64,000 nt of DNA from Paramacrobiotus metropolitanus (GCF_019649055.1 NW_026570370.1:207162-271161); one strand, 5' to 3'. Counted from the stretch's first letter, positions 46,321 to 59,133 are shown. Notes: generated from the letters alone by a model not told the origin. Made by a program: numbers and translations.

Positions 46321-49272
46321 AATATCTTAAAATTTGTTTTTGGTGTAGCGATGTTTATCAAGTTGACAGATGCACTGCAGGTTTAAAAAAAACAGTATTA
46401 TTTTCACACAGTATTATTGTCACACGGAGGCGGCTTTTCTTCTTCTAGATTTGACTATTTAATGCACCTAGTCGGTGTACGCGTAGGCAGCACCACTGCA
46501 CCACGGCGCAAAGTGTTGAAAATCCTTGAAAGCCTTCGTCGCTGTACGTGAGCCGCTTCTCAGCATACAGGGCTATGTGAGCATGCGACTAATAGTAGTG
46601 CTAAATTGTGCAGTTAGTTGTATACTTCGAACTAGTTCGAAGTATGATTATTTTATTTTAGCCTCGTTCTACAGTTCCACCTAGTATTTTGAAAGTAGTT
46701 TTAGCTGCAAAATAGCTGAACAATTTTCCGATTCCATAAATCGTTGAATCATTCTCCTTTGTTAAGCACTAAACTTTGATTGGCGATAAATATAATGCCA
46801 CCGTAGAAAACCTAACAAGCGCCAACTAGTAAATTAGTGCTTCGCCTGTTTCGTAAGCTGAGAGATTTTGTGATTCATGAAGCGTTTCAGATAAATTGCT
46901 CACTTCACAACAGGGACTGTACCTAAAATTTGCTCGGGACGAGTTGGTGGAACGCACCAACCAGGGTTGGACGTTTTCCGCTTCGGACTGGCTTCCGCCA
47001 GACGACAAACCAGGTTCTGGGAACACCGAACGGGAGTCGATGGATTCGGATGCATGTCTGCCAATGCTGCCGGGGGAAATTATCGGCCAAGTGCTGCAAT
47101 TGCTGGACAGCGCTAAGTCGCTGCGGGTTCGTCGCGTATGCATGCTGTGGAATTCTGTGCTCACTCAGCAGTACTACTCCAAAGAAATCCGGGTATCCTT
47201 TCAACCTGAATTCGCAGCATTTGCCGAGGACAAGGCACGGGGGGACTGTCACGGTGGTTAGAAGTTTATGGAAATGCATTACCGCCGCGACGGAACGGAT
47301 CGTTATACGGCAGCCTTTGCAAAGTTCAGACGACGTCACAGACATGTTCGACTGCCTGCGATTCATCCATGTGGTCCGGGAAGCATTGCGGCCATCTCCG
47401 AAACGGAAACTGATCGTGGTGTTTGAGCGATGTGTCTGGCAGATGTGCGATGACTTCCACCCATTAATATGCAGTGTCGCTGACACTTGCGCCGCTGTGG
47501 CATCGACGGTGGGCGTTGTGCTGTGGAAGGACTGCACGTTCGCTCCATGGTTTTGGCACAGGTGGAATTCTTGTCACCCCAAGGAAAACCTAATTTCGTA
47601 TTCCTTAATCCTGCATCCATCGACTGTGCGGGGTGATCTGTACCGTGTGCTGGAAGCGAGTCTACCAACGTTGCCGATTGATTTGGCTGGAATTACCGCA
47701 TGGATCCAGAGAGTTGCCAGTCCAGAGGGCTTAAAAGGACCGTGAACGTGTCGAATATGTTCGTAACAATGATATGGTAGTAATTAGTCAACATCAGTAG
47801 CAGCAGGAAGCTGTCATATAGTCATAAGCAGTACTATAATTATTCGTTTCTTTATGTATGTGATCAGCTAGTATGATGAGTGCGTGATTACGCAATGATA
47901 AGACCTTCGTCATAAATACCGTAATTATCGAATCTGCACCCTAGGAATCCAAATAGTTCGAAGGTCCTGGAGTAGGGTGGCTTATTTCCGGGGGTGGTAC
48001 TATTTTTCAAACAGTATGTTTCGGAGGGGGCCGTTATTTTCTAAACAACTCCGCATCTTCTTACGACTTACTGTATATTGAAACTGAACGCACTAGTTTG
48101 TACCGAGCGCGAAGCGCGAAGTACTGCAATAAGTCTTCGTCAAGGGCATAAAATTTGTCTGACGCCACGAAGAGCGTGCGTCACGCTTTTCCAATTCCAC
48201 AATTCCAATACCGTTTCCCAGTGGTACTGGCGCTCGCGCTCGTGCAATAATGTGGTTCGCAACCACCGCTAGTATAGATATTTCATATTTGCCTTGTCAG
48301 AACCGTGCAAACAGTATTCTGGAGCACAGCACCACATTATTTTGTGTGAACGCTTACTGTTCATTTAGTAAACCATAACAATCACTACGAAGCAATTTTT
48401 CCGCAGAGCACTTTTCCCTTACTGGTTTTACTGCATAGATTGCGTCGCTGATAAACTGCTTACGCTGCATAAACTGCAATGTACAGGACTTCCCGACATT
48501 TCGCCGAGGACAACTACAGAGTAGAGCGTCGACTGCATTTCAGTCAGCTGTGGTTGCTCATGCAACCGCCCTGTCATTTCGGTTGGGTGATTGAGATGTT
48601 GATTTACACCATAAATTGATTGAAATGATGAGAAAGGCGAAGTATAATCTAACGTTGCAGTTCGATCACGGACGCAGACACGTAGTAATAAAAGTCGTCT
48701 TGATTGATGGCAGACCTGTGCAGCCATTTTTAACTATTTATTAACGCGAGTTATTATTGAGTTATCGAGCTATAGCGTAACTTAACTCTAGCTTGACTCT
48801 CAAAAATTTGTGTATATTGCTTATGGTAGCGGAACTCGCGATATAGCTCGTGGCTCAGTTTACTTGTACGAATAGCAGAGTAATTCGCACGCTCGCTGTA
48901 ACTCATCACTCTTACTTTGGGTGAATATTCTGTAACTGCTCAGTTCTGATAGTTGGTAGTCTTTCGCTGGAAAACGTATCCCGCCGTAGGACAACGGACG
49001 CCGATCAAAATAATGCCTTTTAGACTGCGTCCGCGATTAAACATGTAGAAGCCGTACAGATTTCAAATTTACGAGATGCTCCCATTGGATAGATTTTGCA
49101 TTTCTTCCAAAATCGGGACGAACGTGAAGGCATCCATTACCGGCACTGTACCTGGACCGACGAGGAATTGCGCTCTCTGGATGTGTCCAAGCTGACCAAA
49201 CTGACATTGCACGCATTGCATCGTTCGTTTTCTGGTAAGAATTCAGCTCTAGCAGTTTTCAGTGGAGAATGA
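45611..49272 (+). pseudogene. F-box family gene C, three exons, with stop and frameshift
   Basis: Exon 1, 45611-46276 (222 codons, phase 0, donor GTAAGA), encodes the N-terminal domain (LNAVDVLADDGQLQHALVVNV, WTWYPAKF, VPIQSVRIVPTK). An in-frame TGA at 45803 replaces the Trp codon found in copy D (FHRI* versus FHRIW). Exon 2 starts at 46914 and has a divergent F-box (LPMLPGEIIGQVLQLLDSAKS, VCMLWNSVL); the frame changes inside a run of six G at about 47233-47238 and continues with LWKCITAATERIVI and VVLWKDCTF to about 47743. I propose exon 3 at 49093-49272: after an AG acceptor it reads HYRHCTWTDEELRSLDVSKLTKL, the family's C-terminal module, and ends in TGA. The donor of intron 2 is unclear. 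Either a recent pseudogene or a gene with two sequence errors. Confidence 0.65.
47750..49092. other. Presumed intron 2 of F-box gene C
   Basis: No gene seen. Contains a GCGCGAAGCGCGAAG patch at about 48108-48122. A minus-strand frame at 48428-48727 has no recognisable homology. Confidence 0.4.
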
Positions 49273-50719
49273 TCAGAAATGCGCTGGATAGGGCATCTGA
49301 TTCAGCAGAAATGGTACTAACAGTGGACGGTTTTGTTCGTGAACCACTAAGAAGCCCTGCAAATGACAAAAGCCCATATCCAAAAAATTAAAAGATTTCC
49401 GTAATATTCTAAAGCGAGCTGAAGTTAGTGCTTATTGGGATTGCTGAATACTAACCGGCATCGTGCGCGTTTTGTTGCATAATTTAAAATGTTTCAATGA
49501 TGTGCGTAGTTCACGGAGAGTTCCAATTTTTATAATATTTTTCTTTTTGTATCTGTACTTCTATAAAGATATATTCATGCGTACAGTGTGTATATATCAT
49601 AACAAGCCATACAGATAGAACTTATATAAGGGCAAATCCTTGTACTTACCCTCAAATTAAGGCGTTCTGAAAACGGAGAACTTTGAAAAAAGGCAGAAAT
49701 ATTCAGATCCTGATCGCACAACAGCAAAAAAATACAATGCTTTTGATGGTCCGGTAGAACAAGAGGCTGTTGTACGACTAATACAGTGGCAGGCCCAGTC
49801 GTCCTCTGAAACTGTCGCTGTTTTATTATTGTTAAAAAATAATTCGTATCATCGTTTCAAGCAAAGTATTCGTATCATCGTTCAATGCTGTATCTGCTGA
49901 TATGGTTCCATGAATATAAATTCGTTCGAACCCCGTGATTTCTAGAAACGCGTATCCTTTTGCAGTTGGAAAATTTCGTGACGATGAAAACTAATCGGAT
50001 ACAGGATCCCGCCATTTGTAAGAGGACGTTTAAGAAAAGCGTTCGAGAAGCAGAAGCAAGTTTCTGATTTTTTTGTGAAAGATGCTCGATAAGTACAACT
50101 CGTTTCTCAGCTGGTATTTTGCAAAGACAACGGAAATCTGTGGTCGGTTTTGCATAGCACCGGTACAGGGCCGTGCAATCGACGGGATTCAAGTACCACG
50201 TAGCGTAGTTTTTTCAAATGTTTTACCATCCGCACACCTTGCGCTGTAATTGTACCCTTGAGCTTTTGGCCGCGGAATAAATTTTTTATGCTAATGAATG
50301 CCTTTTGTTTTTGAGAATAATATTCGCATGCATGTTTAAGAAGCTCTGCAAAAACTACTGTATTTTGTGTTCTAATAAGTGAAAAATCAGAAGTTATCGA
50401 AAAATCGAACAAGTCTCCTAGGTTTCGGTCTGGCATTATCGCGGCGAAAGATGATATGATATCGGAAGACGAGGGCACCATATGTAGTGCAAAACGGTTA
50501 AAGGTTTAACTTAAATCTGCTTGGTATTTTTATTGTAATTAGTGCAGTGTAGGTTGTTCCGGGTTGGAATCTTGTTAGAAGCGATTATTCAGTAGCGTAC
50601 GCATAACATTTTGTGAACTCGTTGCTGTTTTCATTTGTTGAAAATTTTTTCTCTGCTGCAAGTGCGGGTTCGTAGTCTGATTTATTTCACAAAATACGGT
50701 AACATCGCAGTTTCGAAAC
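49273..50719. other. Intergenic stretch with an unrecognised minus-strand frame
   Basis: On the minus strand 50481-50107 is open for 124 codons (MPDRNLGDLFDFSITSDFSL, ACEYYSQKQKAFISIKNLF, RMVKHLKKLRYVVLESRRL) and an overlapping frame 50192-49875 continues with codon-like sequence (KIPAEKRVVLIEHLSQK). Together they may be a worn gene or element. No family recognised. Confidence 0.3.
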
Positions 50720-51300
50720 AATAGATGAAAATTAACAAGATTTCATTTAATGCTGCCGCTCCATCCATTGTAACGAGCACGGAAGCAGCCTTGCCTCGCT
50801 GGATTTCTAGCGATAGTCGCTGACGAAGGTACTCATCGGTGCGAGGCTCGCCCGTATGCTGTTGAAGTCGCTTGCCAATTTCTTTTCACTAAGCGGCTAG
50901 CTGACTTCCCCCATGGTCCAAGAGCTTCAAAAGCCAGCGGTGCGAAGATGTAGCTGCCCTGCAGGTACGAATACAATCTCGTTTTTATCCTCCGCCTGTG
51001 CGCAGGCGGATCCCGTAGTGACTGATGTAGATTTCCGGTTAGACAAAGCAACAGTAGCCACGCAGGTCACATCCCATGCCAAACACATACCGCGCTGCCA
51101 CGCAAACGTAGTGGAGCCATCTGGGCGGCGGTCTGACGTTTGCGATGTACCTCGCGGCTCCAATTTTGCGGTGATGTCGGCTGATACTGATTACCTGCAC
51201 AGAATGCTTTTCAGGCCGCCGTGGCGTGGATGCTTCCCGGCTGAGAATGCACAGGACAGGCCGCGGTGGCCATACACATCGACGGGCTTGTGGCACTTAG
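50720..51300 (-). pseudogene. LINE retrotransposon tail, second copy, frameshifted
   Basis: Read on the minus strand across frames: a zinc-type motif CHKPVDVYGHRGLSC with RH (about 51296-51200), RPDGSTTFAWQRG and LAWDVTCVATVALS, FAPLAFEALGPWG, and EYLRQRLSLEIQRGKAASVL near 50800. The order is the same as at 10060-10590, and the C..H..C box is the usual sequence before it in these LINE proteins. A further minus-strand frame at 51695-51429 with HHCPYCWKSF may be an upstream part. Several indels; not functional. Confidence 0.6.
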
Positions 51301-52059
51301 AACATGAATGTGCTTCACACTTCACAGATACTCACACCCAGTCTCAGACCGACTGGTCTCAGGCCGACTGATATCTCCACGGTGTCATCGTCCAAAAGGT
51401 TACCGATATGCGCCGTGGGAAAAGGCATTTAACCATATGCCAGCTTCCGGTGTCGACTGTGCCAAGAGGCGGGCCCGGTTACCTTCATCGTCGCGAAAGA
51501 TTTCCAGCAGTATGGACAGTGATGCGTTACACAGCGGAAGGTCCCATGTTCGTTGTCCCTTTCTGAAATGAGGCTCGAGAGTTCTGCCAGACGTGCGTTA
51601 GTTTTCCATAATTCAGAAGCGGCCGAGATATTAACAGAGGGGTGATCAGGGAGCAATAATGATACTAGATCGGGTACAGACTGAATCGAAGCCAAGAAGG
51701 CTGGGAGCGCTAATTCTTCCGCCCGATGTATACCAATACTGCCTCCGCTTAATGGAAGTGTCGCTTGCCGCCAAAACAGATAGTCATCGTGACTGGTCTG
51801 GTCGCGTCTGTATGAGTGCTGGTTGAAATAATTGCGAAAAATTGTGGAAAAATTAAACCGTATTTAGTAAAACTTTCCCGTTTTTTGGAAACTCGCCATG
51901 AGAATGGCACCTCCAGCCACCTTACTCTATCTCAGTTTAAGAATCCGCGATTCTTAATGGTCAATCTGGAATAGTCAATCCGATCGAGTCTCTTGGCGCA
52001 CAACTTGGACTCAACCAAGCGGGGAAAAAGAACGACCTCGTCTCCGGCTTTTTTGCCAG

Positions 52060-52209
52060 ATTTTTAAAGATTATCAAACCTGCCAGCCACGTCAATCGGC
52101 AAATTACCGTGGTCACAAGTGGACGTTGCCAAATGTGGCCGACGTGGACGTCCGCAAGGTGAACAACTTCTGCCTGCATATCTTGCGGTGGCACACGGCA
52201 CGTTGTTGA
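52060..52209 (+). pseudogene. Lone F-box family third exon
   Basis: After the acceptor GCCAG it reads YQTCQPRQSANYRGHKWTLPNV and DVDVRKVNNFCLHIL, then TGA. It is the duplicate of exon 3 of gene B; no matching first two exons lie upstream within the window's cluster. Confidence 0.7.
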
Positions 52210-53429
52210 CGTTTGACATCCACGAATCGAGGTTTAGCGCAGAGTGCGATTCAAACGACAGTTCCGAGTCTGAAGATGAGTGAAGAAGAAGCCGATTGAC
52301 TTCGTCTAGCGAACTGATTTGTTGTGTGTTAGCTTTTGAAATATCAGTAGGACAACCGCTTCGTTTGGATTAACTGGGATAGTCTCCGCGCATTGCTGTA
52401 TGGTTTCGTGTGTTATGAATTTTTGGATCTCGTCTGTATGGTTTAACGCACTAGTAATAATCTCTCGACAATTTGATCCTTGGGTTACCATTTCACATTT
52501 GTGTTCGGCCGTCAGTGAAATTGCACTACACTATTGACTCACTCCACTAATATTTCTACATATTACTACTATTTTTAATAATTTGTTACTATTTTTATTA
52601 GCACTATTATTACTGTTACTACTTTTATTTCGCTTCACTATTGACTGCTGAGTGCCAGAGGCGAATATCTGTAACAACCGAACAGCCGAAACAAATCAGT
52701 TATTCGGCAGCTTCACTACTACAAACAGGAATTGACTGAATGCAGTCCCTGGATACTCGTAGTCGCAGGAGCTACCATACTCAGGACATTTTTTGACAAT
52801 TTTTGGCCTGATTATGGTTGAGAACCATCTTCACAGAGTTTCCCAAAACACTGCACATTATTTGAAAAAGCGCCAGTGACCATTGCTTATCAACAACGCC
52901 TACGATTGACCACGGTCCAGCAAAGTATTCTCCGGGTTATAACAAGAAGAAATTATCGTTTCGTGGTATATAAGTTGAAGTCATAGCCGTGCGGTATCGA
53001 CCAGTTGTTTACCTTGTCCTGTAGGATTGAAATATCCGATATATTTTACATACGCCAGGCCACGGTCAGGAGCTGATCATATGCAACAAAGATTGCGGAA
53101 ACATCCATCGGTTTCCAAGCAAAACGTTTTCAAAACATGCTGGCACAATCTCCAGTTACGGCAGGCAGTATAGCAAGCGGAACTGAGTTTTACAAGGGCA
53201 TGCAACGCCTCGATGTGGTTTGCGAAGCCACTTAGCGAACTGGAGTTGGTGTATCGAAGCGGATCGTCTTCGAAAATAGGACTTACCCTAAGCCTCACAT
53301 TTTACTTTGAGCTGTGATAACGGATCCTACTCAATACATACGTCATAGTTATAAAGCATTTTGCCTTTTTGACTGAGTAAATAGCATTTGGACTAACTCG
53401 AACAGCACTTTACCCGCGCAATAATTACG

Positions 53430-54099
53430 ATGCGTTTATTCTGCAAAACCACCGGAGTGGCCAGTTGCAATGCGGTGGATGTGCTGGCTGACGACGGTCA
53501 GTTGCAGCGTGCACTCGTCGTCAATGTCACGGATAATGGCTATATTCTGGACTTCGACTATCCCAGACACCATGCGCAGTTTATTGACCATCGCATACTC
53601 GGAAATGTCTTTCATCGGATTTGGCAAGTACCTGCATCGACCGAATTTTTCAGGAATCATGCCAGGGCGCTGGAAAAGGCAGCGCGCGCGGGGTCTTGCG
53701 AGAAAATTCAGGTCTTGGCGCGAACATCGGCAGATCTACCGTGGACGTGGTACCCAACCAAGTTCATTGCTCCCAGCCTGTTCGGCACAACGTGCGTGTT
53801 TATCGAAGTGCAGTGCGCCGCACTGACTATTCAGGAATGGGTCCCAATCCAATCGGTCCGGATTGTGCCGACGAAGAGCGCTTTACTGGAGGGCGCCGCT
53901 AGCTCAGGTGATTTTGTACTTAGCTAAATCATACACGCTAACGGCGTCGTATGCAGACAATGGACCGATGGCGGCTCCGCTGTGGGATCTTTGGAAGAAT
54001 AAGTTGATCGAGGAAAACGCGTATCCTGCAAGCCACATTGGAAATGCACTGGTGTGCGTGCACAGGCAGAATCAAAGGGAGTTGAATGACAGTTACGCG
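53430..54099 (+). pseudogene. F-box family gene D, first exon only, 4-bp insertion
   Basis: Duplicate of exon 1 of gene C: MRLFCKTTGVASCNAVDVLADD, FHRIWQVPAS (Trp kept where C has a stop), WTWYPTKF, VPIQSVRIVPTK. At about 53925 four extra bases (an AGCT-like insertion) shift the frame; the rest (YTLTASYADNGPMAAPLWDL) continues to a GTAAGC donor at 54100. The exon is 670 bp against 666 in gene C. No F-box exon follows: a dinucleotide repeat and a Polinton come next. Confidence 0.75.
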
Positions 54100-54633
54100 G
54101 TAAGCACAGCACGGACCAGTAACGCTGAATGCCTATAATACTAGCTTAATTAATACTAAGCTAAATGAAAAGCTAAATGAAATCTGGATGTTATAAAGTC
54201 TACGAGTAGCATTTTCGCTTGCTTATAATGGTTTTATGTTATTGATACATGTGTGTCTCCGTTTTCAAATAAAGAGCCAATATCAATGCTATTATTAATT
54301 TTTAATAAATATTACCAAGAATTTTTAACCAATATTTTTTTGCTAATAATCCACAACTGGCTATTTTGCACCGTCTAGCCGGTGTAATAATCATTTACCA
54401 GCAAGCTAATTTTCTTTAGTTTCCCGCACCAGCCATAAAGCGGACTTATCTAAAATTCCGGCAGAAGAAACAGTATATTGTATAAACATAAAATGGCGTC
54501 GGTTACGTCATAAGCTGGGTTGGAGCTGCCACTTTCAGCTGCAATTCCCGGTTGGACTTTATGACTACAGCTTCCAACTCCAGAATATGAGTCATCACAA
54601 TTGTATAGTGTATGTCCATAGTGCATACTATAA

Positions 54634-54740
<107 letters not shown>

Positions 54741-54855
54741 TAAAATTTTATACAATAGTTAACTAATTACAGTCTTTCGGGAGGAAGTAAGTATTAAAGG
54801 CACCACGGAACGCATAAAACCTAGAAAAAAAAAAATAAGTGACTTTTTTGCTACA

Positions 54856-55083
54856 ATGGCGCGCATTGTGCGTAAAAAAAACTTTTGCGAAGCCGTGGTG
54901 GGGACTTGCATTATTGTTATGTTAATTCTTATAATACTGCTGGAAGCATTTTTCGGAGCAAGCCACAGTGTCAGGACCTTTATTAACAATTGCACCGCAC
55001 TGGAAGTTGATGATTTACTCAATCGAAACATCACCCCATGGGCGAGTGTTAAAATCAAGTCAACAATTCTACGTTTTGAGTAA
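54856..55083 (+). CDS. Small membrane protein or first exon of a membrane protein, unknown family
   Basis: ATG frame of 75 codons: a short basic start (MARIVRKKNF), one strongly hydrophobic segment at residues 14-31 (VVGTCIIVMLILIILLEAFF) and an external part with two Asn-glycosylation-like sites. The orientation rule (positive inside) predicts a type II protein. A consensus donor GTAAGT overlaps the stop (55079), so this could be exon 1 of a spliced gene cut off by the Polinton. No family recognised. Confidence 0.4.
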   Translation: MARIVRKKNFCEAVVGTCIIVMLILIILLEAFFGASHSVRTFINNCTALEVDDLLNRNITPWASVKIKSTILRFE

Positions 55084-55235
55084 GTAAGTTTAAATCGTTT
55101 GTTAATTTCACGCCAGTATTCTGTCCAGGTAGCACTTTTAGCACATTATTTGGTCCTTTTGGTCCTGACAACAAAGAATTAACATTTTAAGTTGCTCGCA
55201 TATTATTATCTAGATAATTATTCTTTTACCAAGCG

Positions 55236-58200
55236 CTACAAATTCGTCAATGTACTCGTCAGGCTGTAAAGACGAGGACAAATCACCAAGCACGTTCCCG
55301 TTGGTGGATCGGGCAAATCGTCTCTATGGATGTAGAAAATGCTGTCTGCAAAATAAAGAAGTGGATGAGCAATTTGCCGATAATACTGTTTCGCGCGTTC
55401 ACCTGTATCGTGGTATAACAAACGGTCTCCAACCATTTCCATGAATTTTAATAAGTGTAGCGTACGCAGTCGTAAAAGCTGCGATAACAACATTGGTCTT
55501 TTGCTCGTCGCAATGTAGTCCTTCTTGGAGCGGTATTGAACTGCCATAACTTCATCGGTGACCAAATCGAACCCGGCAACTTCGTACTTGTTAGAAAACA
55601 AGTAATCATGGAATACCTCTTTCTTTTCCACCATATCCGTGTTGGATCGGTCTTCCTGTTGACCAAATTTTCCCCTGCAATGAGCATAAAGTAATTAACA
55701 TGCACAAATTAAATAAGTTTACATGTGTACCAAAAACTATTTAGCATAAGCTTGCAAAGAGCTCTTAATGCGTCGTTTTTCGCAATATTCTTTTTATCCA
55801 GTAGAATATTTTCTTTAGCGAGGAATTCTTGAATATATCTGTCTTTTTCATCTTCCGTTTGACACTGTGGTGGATATCCAGAAGCTTCCGTTTTCAGCTT
55901 CAAAAACAGGTCAATGTATTCTCTGAATAAATACTGCATTTGTTCTGGATAGTGCCAAGCCGAGTATATTTTATCGATACGATAGCCAACTTCTAATGCT
56001 CGATGAATTTCTGGAGTGCACCAAGTTCCTTCCAGAGCCCTGTCCTCATCATCGTGAGAACATGGTTCGTTTACGCGTTCCGTCACGCATTTAGCGCATA
56101 AAGGAAAAGTCAGTTTATCAGTTTTGTAAGGTAGCACCGGTAAAAACAACGACGGTGGAGGAATGACGCGACATTTAATTATTCCAAAATACTCTTCACA
56201 GGCGGAAAATCTTTAGTAATGATAACAGGCGGTCCCACCGGATAAGGTAGATTTTTGTTAATATAAGGGTATTCGCTGATAACGTCGAGCGAATAGATTT
56301 TTTCTCCAGGATCGCACTTGTGGTACAACTTGATAGCGTTTGTCCTGCCACCAGTAAATGCGTCTCGGGGTGCATAGGTTCTTCAATACCGGTCAACTGA
56401 ATTATTTTCTGAAATTCCAGGTCAGTAGTGAGCCGGCTATCATAGTCGTGTTCCCAGATCGAAACTACGGAATAGCCCATAGTTTTGATAGCTTCAAGGC
56501 GTAAGGCAGTTGCTTTGTTAACTTCCTCCATTGGCCGTTTCAGAAAGGGATGCAGCGTGCTTTTTTGTTGTGCATTCGCTGCAGCCGTGCCACATACATC
56601 CTGCACAAAACATTGAAGGTGAATTGCGTTTTGAATGTGATCGATAACATTTATATCGAGCTGACTAACCTAAAACTCGTAAGCGGTTTTGTATCCCGAT
56701 CAAAACCATCCACAGTCCAGTGACCGATTCGATGCTCTTTTGCAATTTTACATCATTTTCCATTTCAATCCAGCGTAGCCAACGCTCTCCTTTGACAGAT
56801 GACTTTTGCCCTGACCAGGAGGGCCGATCAACGCAATTTGGTTTTCCTTCAGCATTCGCGCTCTCAAAAGTAATTGCACATGCCGGGTGTGGTTAGTCCA
56901 GACGCAAATGGGCATAATCCATCGGTTACCTGTTGGAAAAGCGCTCGAAATTTTCGCACGCTTGTTGCAAAATGAGGACATCTTGTGAGCAATACCTAAA
57001 ACGAATCGGATAAGTTCGATTCTGTAAATAGCATAAGGGTTTAGCTTACTTGATAAAGTGTGCATTAAAGTCGAATTTGTTCCTGTGACGGCGTCGCTCT
57101 TTGCGGTACCATTTCATGAAGCGCTTTCGTTCTTTCTTTTCATAGACTGATAGCCATAGTCATGACGATCGGGCCAAGCAGTTATTTTATTCCAGTTTTC
57201 AGGCTTATTAAGTTTGTGGGAAATCTCCTTTGGTTTCTTGCAAACCAAATGCTTTCGCAAAATTTTTAACGATGATGGTACATAGTTCATAGAGTCACGA
57301 AATTTTATTTTGAGTTTGGGCACGTCCATCTGCATAACCTTGCTCCCGTTGAAAATAAGCGGACGTGGAATAACGCCGTTTTTCACGAGATAATTCAAAA
57401 TGAAGTATCCATCAAATCCTGAAAATAAATTATCAATTTATTTAATAAAGAAGTTACTTAACGTGTTGACTTTCGCTACCTTCAAATTGTGCGCCATAAA
57501 TGTGTAGCCACGGAAACGCTCACTGAAAATGAAATCGCCAAGTTCTTGTGAAATGTCGCCGTTAATATTACCGTTTTCTGGAAGAATAAATTTTTCATTT
57601 TTTGTCGCGATCACCGCTAGGTTGACTTTAAATTCTCCACTCTCGTCTTGATATGTTTCCAGGTCAAAGTATGCCAGCTTGTCGTTATGGTGCTTGGCCT
57701 TTTCTTTATCCGTAAATTCCACGGGTTTCATATAACACACATGGTTTTCCTCCGGCATATAGAATAACGAGCAAGTCGCACACAAAGCCTCACCACATCG
57801 ATGTTGCTGATCGTCAACATCTAGTTCGATTTCCTCAGCAATATCGTGGTCCTGGTCATTGTCCTCACCATGAATTGTATCGTAATTGGTCTTCATACGG
57901 CGATTTGCCATAGAGACAAAGGTTTTACACTCACGGCAAATGAAAAAATTTGCGCAGATGGTGCTGCTCCCAGCTTGGTGTCTGTCAAAACAATCTTGCC
58001 CATAGAAATCGCGGTTACAGTCCAGACAGTGTATGGTTTCTTGCTTATTCATTTTGCAAGTTGCAGACAAACACTGGTGGCACTTGAACTCGCAGCGGTG
58101 ATACTGTCTTTGATCGTAGCCTTTCATGCAACGGTAACAGTAATAGTGGTGCTCAAAATAGGCCGGTAAAGATGTTAAAACATCAAAATGTTGATCGTGA

Positions 58201-59133
58201 TGCAGCAGCATAATTCGCTTTTCGCAGTAGGCGCCGCAGTAGACGATAAATTTCCATGATCCACAGATACCACAATAAACTGATAATTCGGTAAAACTTC
58301 TTCAAAGCGGGAATATCTTGCACGTTGAATTCTCTGTTTGGCAGGTTGGCAGTCAACAATAATTCTTTTGTCTTCTGGTCTTGCAACTTTATGGTTCGGT
58401 AAAGCTTTGTGTACAGCTCTTTGTCGCCATCTGCATGCGCTTGTGCCACAACTATAGCCCTGGCCATACACAAACAGTCCGTATTTCGAATCTGGGTAAT
58501 ACATCTTTTGTTGTCTAAAATCCGCTGCAACAATTTTGATACATTTTTTCTGCATGATCCGGATGGCAAATCAGTGTGCTGGACTGACAGTTCAAATGAT
58601 TCGTCTAGCAGAAAAGCCTGATTAGAGTTTAGAATCCGCCTTATTGTCGTCATCCACCGTTCAATTGTTATTTGGTCCCGCCGAATAGGTGGCATCCAAA
58701 TTGGATACTGCAGAGCATTTTGATACATGCGGATTCGCACCAGGTTATGCGCTGGAATCGCAGCAATCACACTCTCCAGAATATCTTTCAAAACGAGTGT
58801 TATCGTTTTAACAGCATACTTGAACGATAGATTATCCAGCCCCGTCACTGTACATTTGTAAGTTTCGAACGAAACTGAAAATTTCTGGGAATATTTTGCT
58901 CCGATATTTTCGAGCACATAATAATCTTTAATGTCATTCAAGTCTGGATCGACTTCGTCAGCTATATTCAAAGCTGGCAGATCAGCTCGTGGTACAGTAT
59001 AATTATGATCAAGAAGAGCATAATCATGATTGAAAAGTGCGGTATCAGCAAACTGTGGGTTACTAGTACAGGCGTTAGAGTTGCCCTGTACACGATCAGG
59101 TACTTGCGTCATCGTAAAGACGAGCTCTGGCAA
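55236..59133 (-). pseudogene. Protein-primed family B DNA polymerase of Polinton, with short introns and frameshifts
   Basis: Replicates the element. Read leftward from ATG 59133: an N-terminal region (RRDQITIERWMTTIRRIL, LCMARAIVVAQAHADG), a Cys-rich block (YCYRCMKGY, HCLDCNRDFYGQDCF), exonuclease motif I YFDLETYQD and motif II around FMAHNLK. An AT-rich intron of about 60 bp lies at 57471-57411. Then FILNYLVKNGV, MNYVPSSL and, after a 54-bp intron at 57049-56996 in perfect phase, the exonuclease III-like CSQDVLIL. Polymerase motifs follow: GGRTNAIKLY with SLDVISEYP (palm A), ALRALCKLMLNSFW (motif B) and VGDRLLYHDT (motif C, DTD broken). At least four frame changes. The stretch IGPPGQGKS at about 56815 is part of the polymerase and not a P-loop ATPase. 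Confidence 0.88.

Larger units (their letters stand above)
52049..54140 (+). repeat. Segmental duplication, unit 2
   Basis: Copy of 43745-46320 (see there), ending shortly after the first-exon copy. The second exon of the F-box gene is not included. Confidence 0.8.

Noticed and set aside
56748-56870. Walker A-like IGPPGQGKS suggesting a packaging ATPase
   Set aside because: The surrounding frame aligns with the family B polymerase region (LKENQIALI...SKESVGYAGLKW), and no Walker B follows. The P-loop look is coincidence.
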